From Isochrysis galbana (Eukaryota; Haptophyta; Isochrysidales; Isochrysidaceae): a stretch of DNA of 64,000 bases. The translations under genes and the position numbers were made by a program. The first letter of the stretch is position 1. Every line of letters begins with the position of its first letter. Shown one piece after another: positions 1-9,800 of the stretch. The stretch covers positions 7,274,399 to 7,338,398 of the forward strand of contig CM030931.1 of assembly GCA_018136815.1 (NCBI GenBank), in the 5' to 3' direction. The notes under the pieces are model-generated. The model saw only the letters and a list, made by a program, of their open reading frames with translations, was not told the origin of the DNA and searched no databases.

Positions 1-1
1 G

Positions 2-1437
2 CGAAATCGTGTCCGGGAGGCGATCCTCAGCTACGGTATCACCTCCACATGGAATGACAACAACGAGTACGCCCTTGACGACGAGGACGCGGTCTGCCAC
101 GGCTTTGGAATGGTTGCCCCGATCAAGCTCATGCGGCCCCTCATGGGGCTGCTCATGAGTCAAGCCTCCTGGCGTGCACAACTCGATCACTCCCAAGAGA
201 CGCGGCCGTGGCTCATCTCTCGGTCTGGCATGCCAGGCATGCAAAGGTGAGCACGGTCAGCGCAGTCACCGGAAGAGAGCTCCCAGGAAAAATAGCGTTG
301 GTTCACGGCAAGCCCCGCCGCCCCCCCCCGCCGTCGCCGCCGTCGCCCCCCCCCCTCCCCCCCTCCACCACCCCGCCCTGAAATCACGCTCACGTCCCAC
401 TGATTGACGATTGTGATTTCAGGTACGTGCAGACGTGGTCTGGAGATAATTACACCGAATGGCAAACTCTGCGATACAACTTGCAAATGGGCCTAGGACT
501 TGGGTTATCGGGTTGCTTCAACTTTGGGCATGACGTTGGTGGCTTCGCCGGCCCGCCACCCTCCCCAGAGCTTCTTGTGCGCTGGTTGCAAAACGGAATC
601 TTCCATCCCCGCTTCACCATCCACTCATGGAATTCGGATGGCTCGGTCACCACCCCATGGATGTATCCGCATGTTATCCCCACGGTTCTCGCCACTATCC
701 AGTTCCGCTATGCGTTGCTTCCATATCTGTACACATTGCTTCGTGCGGCTCGCGACTCCTACGAGCCGCCGCTCCGACCCATTTTCTACGACTATGAGGA
801 GGACTCCAAGGCATGGCTGCCTTCCGACGACTTTATGTGCGGACCATCCCTACTGGTGGCGAATGTGATGGAAGAGGGCGCAAGGAGGCGACAGGTATAT
901 TTGCCCGAGAATGGGGGGAGAGGTTGGTATAACTTTCACGAGGGGACACACATGGACGGAGGCCAAAGCGTCAACTTGGCAGCGCCACTGAATCGTATCC
1001 CGCTACTGGTTCCCGCTGGCGCTTGTATCCCTATGGGCGAGCCAAATGCGCGCACGGCTCTTGACGGAGGCGAGATCCGATACCTTCACGTCTTCCCATT
1101 CCCATCGGGCGCTGGATTCAATGGCGTCGAATTGTGCTATTCCTGGACCGAAGACGACGGTGTGAGCGATGCTGAGGCCAGAGGCGAGGTCGTAATCATC
1201 AACATTGCATTCCGCGGCGAGATCGAGGGCCTCTATTTGCGCGCCAGTGCACGCCGCCCAGCCGTGGAGATCAGAGGCGCCAAAGCTTGGAAGCCACCAA
1301 TTAAAACGATTCAAATCATCTTGCCTGTTGGGGAAACAAGGCCTGTGCGCTCGACTGACATTGATCCAGGGTTTGGCTTCGAGCTACTTGTTGGTGGTCT
1401 TCCAGCAGAGCCAACACCCAAGGCACGGAGAGAGTAG
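2..1437 (+). CDS. GH31 family alpha-glucosidase, 3' end (partial, two exons)
   Basis: Cuts glycosidic bonds of alpha-glucosides by the retaining GH31 mechanism. Two exons are visible: 2-246 and 423-1437, joined by a GT-AG intron (247-422, GTGAGC...TTTCAG). The split codon makes Arg, so the protein reads SGMPGMQR-YVQTWSGDN across the junction, a hallmark GH31 segment. The nucleophile region reads WNDNNEY (Asp codon at 56-58) instead of the commoner W-x-D-M-N-E-P, and the acid/base Asp lies in SGDN just after the intron. The C-terminal part (RYALLPYLYTLLR, then a beta-domain with LVPAGACIPMG) fits the family. The stop is TAG at 1435-1437. The N-terminus lies outside the window. The family call is firm; the exact substrate is not known. 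No signal sequence can be assessed. Confidence 0.9.
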
Positions 1438-1489
1438 TCCCCTCAATTGCCTGTTTTTTTTACGGGCGTGCATCTCGAATCCTAGACGT

Positions 1490-1589
1490 NNNNNNNNNNN
1501 NNNNNNNNNNNNNNNNNNNNNNNNNNNNNNNNNNNNNNNNNNNNNNNNNNNNNNNNNNNNNNNNNNNNNNNNNNNNNNNNNNNNNNNNN
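1490..1589. other. Assembly gap (100 N)
   Basis: Exactly 100 ambiguous bases, the usual placeholder for a scaffold gap of unknown size. It separates the GH31 gene from the Ty3-like element, so the 5' end (and any 5' LTR) of that element may be lost here. Confidence 0.99.
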
Positions 1590-2360
1590 CCACCATATGA
1601 AGAGTTTGTTCCACCCCCGTCGTCGACGTACTCGTACCCCAAGCGTAACTTCGTTCCACCTCCGACCGCCACCGTCGGCGCCGCCCAAATCATGGACCAA
1701 CAAGTCCAGATCGAGGCTCTCCGCGGCGCTGTCGACCGCCTTCGAGTCCTCTACCCTCCAAGCCGCCCAAGCGCCACGAAGAATTTCAGCGAGAGGTGGG
1801 GGTCTACCTTCAAAGCGCGATACTCAACATTCTACAGGCCACGCGGCACTACGACTTCGTCTCGAGTCGAAACTTCGCCACCCCGCTTGTGGAAGAAGGA
1901 GACACCTCCATTGGTGCTCCCCCTGCCTCGGTCAAGCTCCCTTCTCAATCTTTGCCCGCCGCGCCGTTCTCCGTTCCGCCGAATTCGATTTCCGATCCCG
2001 TACCCAATACGCCTGTTTCCTGTCTCGCCCGCCAAGCCGTTTCGATCCCAACCTCCACCCACCGTCGCGGGCCTCCGCTCGCTTCCAAATCCGGCCGGCT
2101 CGGCGCCATCCCGTCGATCCAAGCCTCGCCGGTGATGTTTTGAGCGAGAGGTCATCCTAGCCTCGTGGGACCAACTGTTGAGGATGCCGCCTACGAGGTA
2201 GCCTCTCTCTACAGGAAGTCCGACGATTTCGAGCTCATCACGCCATTCTCAACGGCGGCTCTCTCGGGCCGGCAATGTTTGGCACTACCGCGTGTTTTTC
2301 GAGAAGGAGCAGCGTGACCAAGTGGGCTCGGAGCCGCTTCTTCTCGACCGCACCCTCCAT
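1590..2360 (+). pseudogene. Degenerate 5' (gag-like) coding of the Ty3-like element
   Basis: Coding-like sequence passes between frames. Just after the gap one frame reads a Pro/Tyr-rich start (PPYEEFVPPPSSTYSYPKR). From about 1780 another frame (frame 2) carries VGVYLQSAILNILQATRHYD, meets TGA at 2141-2143, then stays open through EDAAYEVASLYRKSDDFELI to about 2275. After that the plausible frame shifts again (VWHYRVFFEKEQRDQVGSEP) before joining the 2275-3255 frame. Each shift is in the same direction. This looks like a gag N-terminus damaged by indels, or by low sequence quality beside the gap. No known domain is recognised. Confidence 0.45.
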
Positions 2361-3255
2361 CACAATCCGAATGGGCAAAGAGCTTTCCGAGATCAAGTTC
2401 CCCAAGGGCCTGGCCTCGGATAACGTCCAGACAGCGGCCACCTCCTGGAACGATTTTCGTCTGTCCTTCATCAAGCCGCTCGAGCGCGCCCTCTCGCTCG
2501 GCTGCGACCACCGCGAAATCTTTACATCCTTACTAGCGGCCGCCAACTTGTGCACCACCGGCAACCAAAGGATTTACGCCTTCCTCCTCGATCTCGCCGA
2601 AGACCCGGTCCTCTCTCTCAACCCCGCGCTGGCCTGCGACGTGCTTCTCCGCAAGTGCGACGCCACTTTCGCGGCCAACGTGCCTGGCTTCGCCAAAGAC
2701 TCCGCCTCCATGGAGTGGGACCGGCTCGTAGCTCGTGAGGCCGGCTCCGATCTCTTAGAGTTATCCAAGAATTTGGTGCGCGCGTACGTCCGCAAGATGG
2801 GTGACGCGAAGGTGGATGCCACGACAGTCTGGGACCACCCGAACATGTCGCACGATATCAATCAACGATTCGAGTCCATCATTCGGAACGACAAGGTCGA
2901 CGCGGCTCGCGGCGTGGATAACGCGACCAAGTTCGGCGAGTATCTTGCAAAGACTCGCTTCCGCGTCGAGAACCACGAGCTTCCTCGTTCGGCCCTTTCG
3001 TGCGTCAACCTTTGCCAACGCTACTTGAGCCCGTACGAACAGTCCCGTGCTGGCCAACAACAAACGTCGGTCACGGTCGCCGCCGTGACGCCGCCGGCGA
3101 CTACTTCCAAGTCCACCAAAACCGCCAAGGTTGCTAAGGCTGCCTCTAACCCCGCAGACACTACGGCTTCGATGGTCGCCGCCGTCCAAGCGGCGGTGAC
3201 CGAGGCATTAAAATCGCAAAAACAACAACTCGAACCGCAAGGCGACTGGCGCTGA
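2275..3255 (+). CDS. Gag-like (capsid) ORF of the Ty3-like element
   Basis: A 326-residue open frame upstream of, and collinear with, the pol polyprotein. The middle (residues about 30-240) is a helical, capsid-like segment with motifs such as TSWNDFRLSFIKPLERAL and LDLAEDPVLSLNPALACDVLL. The end is Ala/Thr/Lys/Gln-rich, ending TEALKSQKQQLEPQGDWR. The true start is uncertain because the frame is open upstream of the ATG back to 2182. It overlaps the next frame (+1, open from 3212), so the two would be joined by a +1 shift between 3212 and 3253, which contains an A-run (GCAAAAACAACAAC). I infer Gag from position and character, not from a recognised domain. Confidence 0.55.
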   Translation: MFGTTACFSRRSSVTKWARSRFFSTAPSITIRMGKELSEIKFPKGLASDNVQTAATSWNDFRLSFIKPLERALSLGCDHREIFTSLLAAANLCTTGNQRIYAFLLDLAEDPVLSLNPALACDVLLRKCDATFAANVPGFAKDSASMEWDRLVAREAGSDLLELSKNLVRAYVRKMGDAKVDATTVWDHPNMSHDINQRFESIIRNDKVDAARGVDNATKFGEYLAKTRFRVENHELPRSALSCVNLCQRYLSPYEQSRAGQQQTSVTVAAVTPPATTSKSTKTAKVAKAASNPADTTASMVAAVQAAVTEALKSQKQQLEPQGDWR

Positions 3256-3802
3256 CAATCGTCGGGCTCCGCCTCCGCCTACGAATTACTCCGCATCGTC
3301 TCCGTTACCGGACGCACTTCTTGACCGTCCTCTCGGCAAAAGCACGTCTTCTCGTCGCCAATGTGATCCCCCTCCGAACGGCCTTGGGCTTCCGGCCGAT
3401 TCGGGCCTCTCGGAATGGGATCCAGGTAGCTGGTCTCGAGCTCGAGCCCGCTTCTGGCAAATTTCTCGTTACGCTGGTCACCCGGCCCTTCGCGCTGCGC
3501 TCACGCGCTGCCGTCCCTCCGATGCCACCATGACGGCGCCGCGTGTCGACGACCTAGACCGCGACGTCAAGGAGTGGACCGACGCCAACGGCTGCGCGTA
3601 CTGCGCCTTTCGTCCCCGGGCCCCATCTGGTACGCCCGAGGCAGACCTGTGGAAGTATGGCACGGGCGACGGAGCTCATAACCCCGTCGTTTGCCAACCG
3701 TACATTCGTTTTCTCTGCGAAGGCGGCAGTGGCGAATGTGGTAACGACCCAGAAGTCCACCGCCGCCTCCGCACGATGGTCGTTCTCCGTCCGGCCCAGT
3801 AG
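3212..3802 (+). CDS. Cys-rich linker ORF (nucleocapsid-like), ends in UAG in frame with pol
   Basis: This frame opens after TAA at 3209-3211 and runs to TAG at 3800-3802. It begins Pro-rich and ends in a Cys/His-rich block with CAYC, a His-x4-Cys (HNPVVC), CEGG and GECG, a plausible zinc-binding module of the kind that replaces a CCHC knuckle. The same frame continues without another stop from 3803 to 10543, so only this single UAG separates it from the polyprotein. That could be a read-through stop, as in some retroelements, or a disabling mutation. No close family is recognised. Confidence 0.5.
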   Translation, partial: NRKNNNSNRKATGADNRRAPPPPTNYSASSPLPDALLDRPLGKSTSSRRQCDPPPNGLGLPADSGLSEWDPGSWSRARARFWQISRYAGHPALRAALTRCRPSDATMTAPRVDDLDRDVKEWTDANGCAYCAFRPRAPSGTPEADLWKYGTGDGAHNPVVCQPYIRFLCEGGSGECGNDPEVHRRLRTMVVLRPAQ

Positions 3803-6800
3803 GTCGCCGGCGGGGCCCACGTCCGCGCTGTTACCCCGCTACCAGTCCAGGGTAGTGGGCCTGAACGCCACCCACCAAAAGATTGTATTACGCTACGGCC
3901 GAATACTTCTACGGCCTCAAACCGGTACCCCAAGATTCCCCAAGTTCCAGACAAGCCCTACCACCTCCATCCCCCTCTTTCTCCTGCCCCCTCGCCGATT
4001 GCCCCTATTTCTCCCAATGCCGATGATTCCATCCTGATTCTCGATATCACGCACGAGTCCTCAAAACCAAGTCAACCGTCACCGCCTCTCTATCAACTCA
4101 AGCCGCTCAACCGCTACCCCCCGCCACTCCCCAAGCATCACCAGTCCAAGACCTCACGGTCTGCGAAAATCCAGCCGCCGCAGGCCCAATCCAACCTTCA
4201 ATCTCTCAAATCAAATTTCGCATGTCCGAGCCACAAAACGTCTCCCGAGTACGAGTCCGAGTCCAAGTCACGTTCAGAATTACCCTCTTCGTCTTACGCC
4301 ACCGCGAGCCCATCTACGAGTCTGAGCCCAGTCCAGTCATCACCGGTATCACCAGTCTCCATCGCTACGACGATGGAGGCGCAGTTCTCCGGTACTTCCC
4401 CACTTTCTTTCGAGTCCGAGTCCAAGCCTGTTTTGAGCAAACCCCGTTCTGAGCCATCCGAGTCCGAGTCCGAGCCCGAGTTTACAACGTCACCGAGTCC
4501 TACCACGCGGTCGGCCGCAGGATTAACGGAGCTCCAGCCACCCACTGAGCCTCCGACGACCACTCCTTCCGCGGGAGTGTTCACCTTCGGTCCTCCGCGC
4601 CCCGAGTCTGAGTCATTTGGAATCTCCGGTCACGTCCAGAATCCCAACCACAACCGAGCCCCGTTTCACGAGCAACCGCGTATCGAGTCCAAACACAAGC
4701 TGACGCCGAAGCCCTCGACGACAGCCACTGTGTCCTTGTCCGAGCCACCGTTCCGAGTCTCGCCGCAGCCGGCCTGCCACTCCAGCAGGCTGCACGCCGC
4801 CGAGCCGATCCCTTCCGTTTCCGTTCCGAGTCCGAGTCCAATCGCACAAGACAGTGCATCCCGAGCCCGCGTAATCAAGCCCGTCACCGAGTCCGAGTTT
4901 ACGGCCGCACCGAGCCAACCGGTGCTGGCCACCATGCCCCTATCGTCATCACAAGCTTCCGCTTCGTCCTCATCGACGGTTGCGACGCCAGGGGGCTTCA
5001 CCTTTGGGCCGGCCCCGTCCGTGCCCATTTCGAAAGTTAGCCCTGTTATTGGCGTCCAGCACGCCAGAAACGACGAGTCCGAGTCCGAGTACAAATTAAC
5101 GTCACCGCGGAGTCCGCGGTCGACCACCGGCGTTCCCACGCCACCCCATCAACCGAGAGCCATGGAGGAGCTTGCACAGCCGTCTCCTAGCCCCTCTCAA
5201 GTCGCCGAGTCTTCCGAATTCGAGTCTGAATCCACCGTAATTTCAGCGGTCCATCCACCCGCTAGCCCGAGCCAAGTCCTCCGAAGAATGCTTCGCATTG
5301 CAGAACCTCTTCGGCCACTACCCACGCCAGCCGCTGCCGCAGAGCCACCACCCTGGCCCCAGCCTTCCCCGCAGCCGGCTTCTACGACAGCCACGTCCCT
5401 TCTTTCGCCGGCGCCGACCCCGCCGACGACAGAATGCAACGACGTCGATCCCTGGCCTGTTTCCTCTTCCGACGTGACCATGGAGAGTGACCACAACTCC
5501 TCTGCACGTCGAGGAACGGCGGCCTCCCAAACCGAGCTTCTACGCCCATTGAGCCAGCCCAACCGAGTCCCTGAGCCATGTCCTTCATGTCTCTCACCGG
5601 TGGTCTCGCGGCCGCGGCGTCCGTCGCCGCCGTCCGACACCCCACTTCTCCGAGTTTCTTCGTCAATCCCGTCCCCCGAGCCCGTCTCTACGTCGTCGAT
5701 ATCCGAGTCTTCTTCCATTCGTCCTACGTCGCTGCGGCCACCGGTCGCCGCCTCCGAGCACTGCCTGCCTCTCGATACCACTGCCACCACCATCATGCGC
5801 GTGGCAGCGATCAATGCGTCCGCGATCCAGTCCTTCGATTCCTCTCGAAACAACTCCGATGTCGGCACCCGCGATGATACCCCGTCACCCGCTCTCCACG
5901 CTCTCGCCTCTCTTCGTGCACGAGCGAGCGGCTCTGCGGTGGTATTACCTCGGCACCTCACGGAGGCAGCCCAAGAGCTCCGCCGGCCGCGCAGTGGCAC
6001 CTTAGCCTCGCCTGCCGCCGCGCTACCCAAGCACTTCGATGAGCTTTGCGCTGAGCTCACGAAGACGAGTCAACAAGTCCAAGACGGGCTGACTTCTGGC
6101 TGTCACGCCCCACGAGTTCTCGTCGTTGGTGAGACTAGCGGCGTCGTCTCCTCCATGTTCCTACTCGCCGGAGCTGATGTAGCTACGTGCGATTTATATC
6201 CTTCCGAGATTGACTACGTGCCCCACTTCCAAGGCGACGCGCTTCATGTCCAAAACCTAGGTTGGGACCTAGTCATCGCCCACCCGCCCTGCACGTACCT
6301 CTCCGCCGTCAGCAGCCAATGGCTTTCCCAAGAACCCGGACGTCGTGCCGCTCTTGAGTCGGCCGCCCGCGTCTTCAAGTCAATGGCCTCCGCCACTGCT
6401 CCGTTTGTAGCGGTTGAGAACCCTCGGATGCATGCGGAAGCTCGCCGTTTAGTCGGGGGGTTGACCCCGACCCAATTCGTCCAACCCTGGGAGCACGGCA
6501 CTGGACACCAGAAAGCCACCGGGTTGTACCTCACCAAAGGGCTGCCGCCTCTCCAGCCAACCTGCGTCGTGGATGGCCGTGAGTCGGCCATGGCTAACCT
6601 CTCTCCTTCACCGCATCGTGGCGCTCTTCGCAGCCGCACCTACGTCGGTGTAGCTGGAGCGATGGCGACCCATTGGATGCCTGTTCTTCTTCGACATTTG
6701 AGCCAACAGGGAGACCAGCCATCGACGAAGAAACTGTCCGCGTTGGAGCTACTCGCTTGCGCGCGGCGCAGCCTATCGGACCAGCCTTCCCTTAGCTCGA

Positions 6801-9800
6801 CTGAGGCTACCGCTTACGAGCCGTGGTCGGCTCTTCATCGTTATGAGAGGGGGAGGGAATCTAGTGAAGTTTCTTCCGACCCCGTTGTTTCCCGTCCAGC
6901 TACTCCCGAGTCAGACAATCACGAAGACCAAAAAGAAACCCACGATAACCACGACAACGACACGCCATTCTACGCCTCCGAGTCTACTCTCCACGACCCA
7001 TTCTCTCCATGGACCGCCCCGCCTCCGGCACGCGCGAGCTCGCCGCGTCCGACGACGCCGACGACTCTCCGGAAGCGGCGCCAACAATGGCAATCATTCG
7101 GAGTGAACGGGGACCAGAAATGGTCCAACGTCACGCTCGAAACCGCTGACGAAATAAGAGCGCAAGCTCTAGCCGGACGAAGCGCCGACGAGGAATCCGA
7201 CCTCGCCGCTGCCGTCCGAGCGCCGATCGAGTTCGTGGAAGCCAAAGGCATCCGCGCCGAAGAGCTAGCCTCATTAGTTCGAAGACCCAAGACAGAAGCC
7301 CAAGCCCGTCTCGAGAAAGATTGGGAAAAGATGTCCGACCACCCGAGGCACCCCACCGACAAGAGAGGCCTGGGCCACACTAGTCCCAAGCTATCACCCT
7401 GTACCGCTACCAACGAGGACGACGCCTCTAGGCCCTCTGCCACGATAGCGGCAGTCGGAGTACCCGAAGAGACGACGACTACTTTGACGACGAATTCACC
7501 CGAGCAACCACGCTGTCGACCAACCCCGTCCCCGTCCGACACCATCGCACACGTGACCACGCACCGACCGGAGAGCGTCGTGGATACCCTACCATCTGCC
7601 TACCCAAGGCATTGCCTATATGTTCGAGACCTGATGGTCTGCCGCTCCGGCGAGGCTACCGGCAAAGAAGGAGTTATCTTAGCCGACTCCGCTCTCACGG
7701 TCAACAGCACCCTCGCTGACACCGGAGCTGGCCCGTCGGTCGTGACCACTTCCCTCTTGTCCAGCCTACCCAACGACGCATGCGTCGAGCGGCTGCCGCA
7801 AGCCGTAGTGACACCGCTTCACGGTCCGGACGGCCTACCTCTTATCACGCGAGGCAAGGCTCGAATCGTTTTCTCCGTCGGTGGATTTCTCTTTCGTCAT
7901 ACGTTCATGGTGATTGAAGGCAACCCGATGCTGCTGCTCGGGAACGACTTCTTAGCTACGCACGCCGCTTCGATTCAGCTCGCCTCCGACAGCGCGGAAG
8001 GCTCTATCTCACTCGGTGCTCCATCCACGGTGGCTTCTCTTGAGGTTGACGGCAGTCCAAGCCCCGACGCTCCGCCGATCTTTCGCGTCTCGACGTCACC
8101 GATAGCGGTGGTCCCTGTCAGCATGACTTGTGCACAGGTCTGTCCGACCTCCGCGAACCCAATCACGACTGACTTCTTCCGAGGGCCGCAGGCCACCAAA
8201 AACGACAACCAGCTAGTCACCGAGCCTCTCTTCAGCACGGCCGATGAGTTTGCCGCCAAAGCGCCGGCATCATGTGGCTCCGAGTACCTCCTATACACCC
8301 ACGAACCTATCACGATCCCGGCCTATCATCGGGCAACATTTCACGTCCGAATTCCGCTAGCTCTTCGAGAACACGAAGACTGCGCCATGCTCGTGGACCG
8401 ACTCCCTACGCGTGAAACGATCGATAGCTCTCCTCTCGTCATTCCCCAAGTAGAGAGGTCGAACGCCGACCACACCATCGCGGTTACGGTGGTCAACACT
8501 GACCCCAAACCTCTACACCTTCCGTCGTTCCATCCTGTAGCTTCGCTACAGGTTCGATTCAAAATTCACGCTGGAACATATCGCCGCGTCGGGGCCGTTA
8601 ACTCGCCGGATGTGATTGAGTCGCTCGACGAGGACCAACGCAAGCTCCTCGAGGCAGCCAAGATCGACCCCGAGGGCCGTCTCTCGATGCCCCAACGTGA
8701 ACAAGTTCGTCGTCTACTGGCCCGACGTATCGCTGCTTTCGCAATTGACCCGACCAACCCGAATCACACTCACGTGATGGAGGTAGAGCTACCGCTCAAC
8801 CCTGGAGCCGAAGCTCACCGCCACGCACCGTCTAGAGTTGGACGAGAGGGTGAGAAGATCATAGAGGACGAAGTTTGCAAGATGGAGTCCGCGGGCATCA
8901 TTAGGAAATCAAATTCGTCGTGGGCCTCTCGAGTCGTGCTAGTCACTAAGAAGGATGGCTCCGTACGTTTCTGCGTAGATTATCGCGACGTCAACTCCAA
9001 GCTTCGTCTAGAGGACAGCCCTCTTCCCCTCACGGTAGAAGCCATCGACCGATTGTCGTCCGGCCAAGGCAACCTTGATTCTCTATTCCTTTGCACCCTG
9101 GACCTGGCATCTGGTTTCTGGGGTATACCGATCAAAGAGTCCGATAAACATATCACCGCGTTCACTACTCATCGCGGCAAGTACGAGTTCAATTACTTGC
9201 CTTTTGGTGTTCAATCCGGTCCCTCGTATATGTGCCGCCTCATGGACGCCGTTCTCGGTGGGCTGGCATGGGAGATTTGTATGCCATACTTGGATGATGT
9301 CGGCGCCTGGTCGACAGGCGTAGGTGACTCGCTGCAGGCCAGGGAAGAGTCGTCATTCCAACAAATGTTACACCGTCTTGATCTTGTCTTGGAACGTCTC
9401 ATCTGGGCGGGCCTCACTTGCAAGATGTCGAAATGCGTTTTCTTTGCCACCTCGGCTGAATATCTCGGCCACGTTGTTTCGCGTGAAGGTCTTCGGATGG
9501 ATCCCAAGAAAGTGGAAGCCGTCTCGAAAATCGACCCTACCCAAATCAACTCTATCGAAGCCGTCCGTTCTTTCCTTGGACTGTGCTCGTACTACCGCCG
9601 TTTTATACGCCGTTTTGCGATCCGTGCAGCGCCGTTAACCGCTCTCACGCGGAAAGGGTGCGATGTCCCGGTCGAGTCGCAAACAGAAGCCTGTCGCCAG
9701 GCTATCGAAGATCTCAAGCAAGCTATCTGTGAAGAACCCGTACTCGCACCTCCTCGAGACGACCGTCCTTTCCTCGTTAAGACCGACGGTGCTAGCAAGC

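Noticed and set aside
1205-1703. Several frames running across the N gap
   Set aside because: They consist mostly of unknown residues from the 100-N placeholder and have no coding support.
5197-6060. 287-codon minus-strand frame within the polyprotein region
   Set aside because: Mirror of the Ser/Pro/Glu-rich low-complexity part of pol; no domain.
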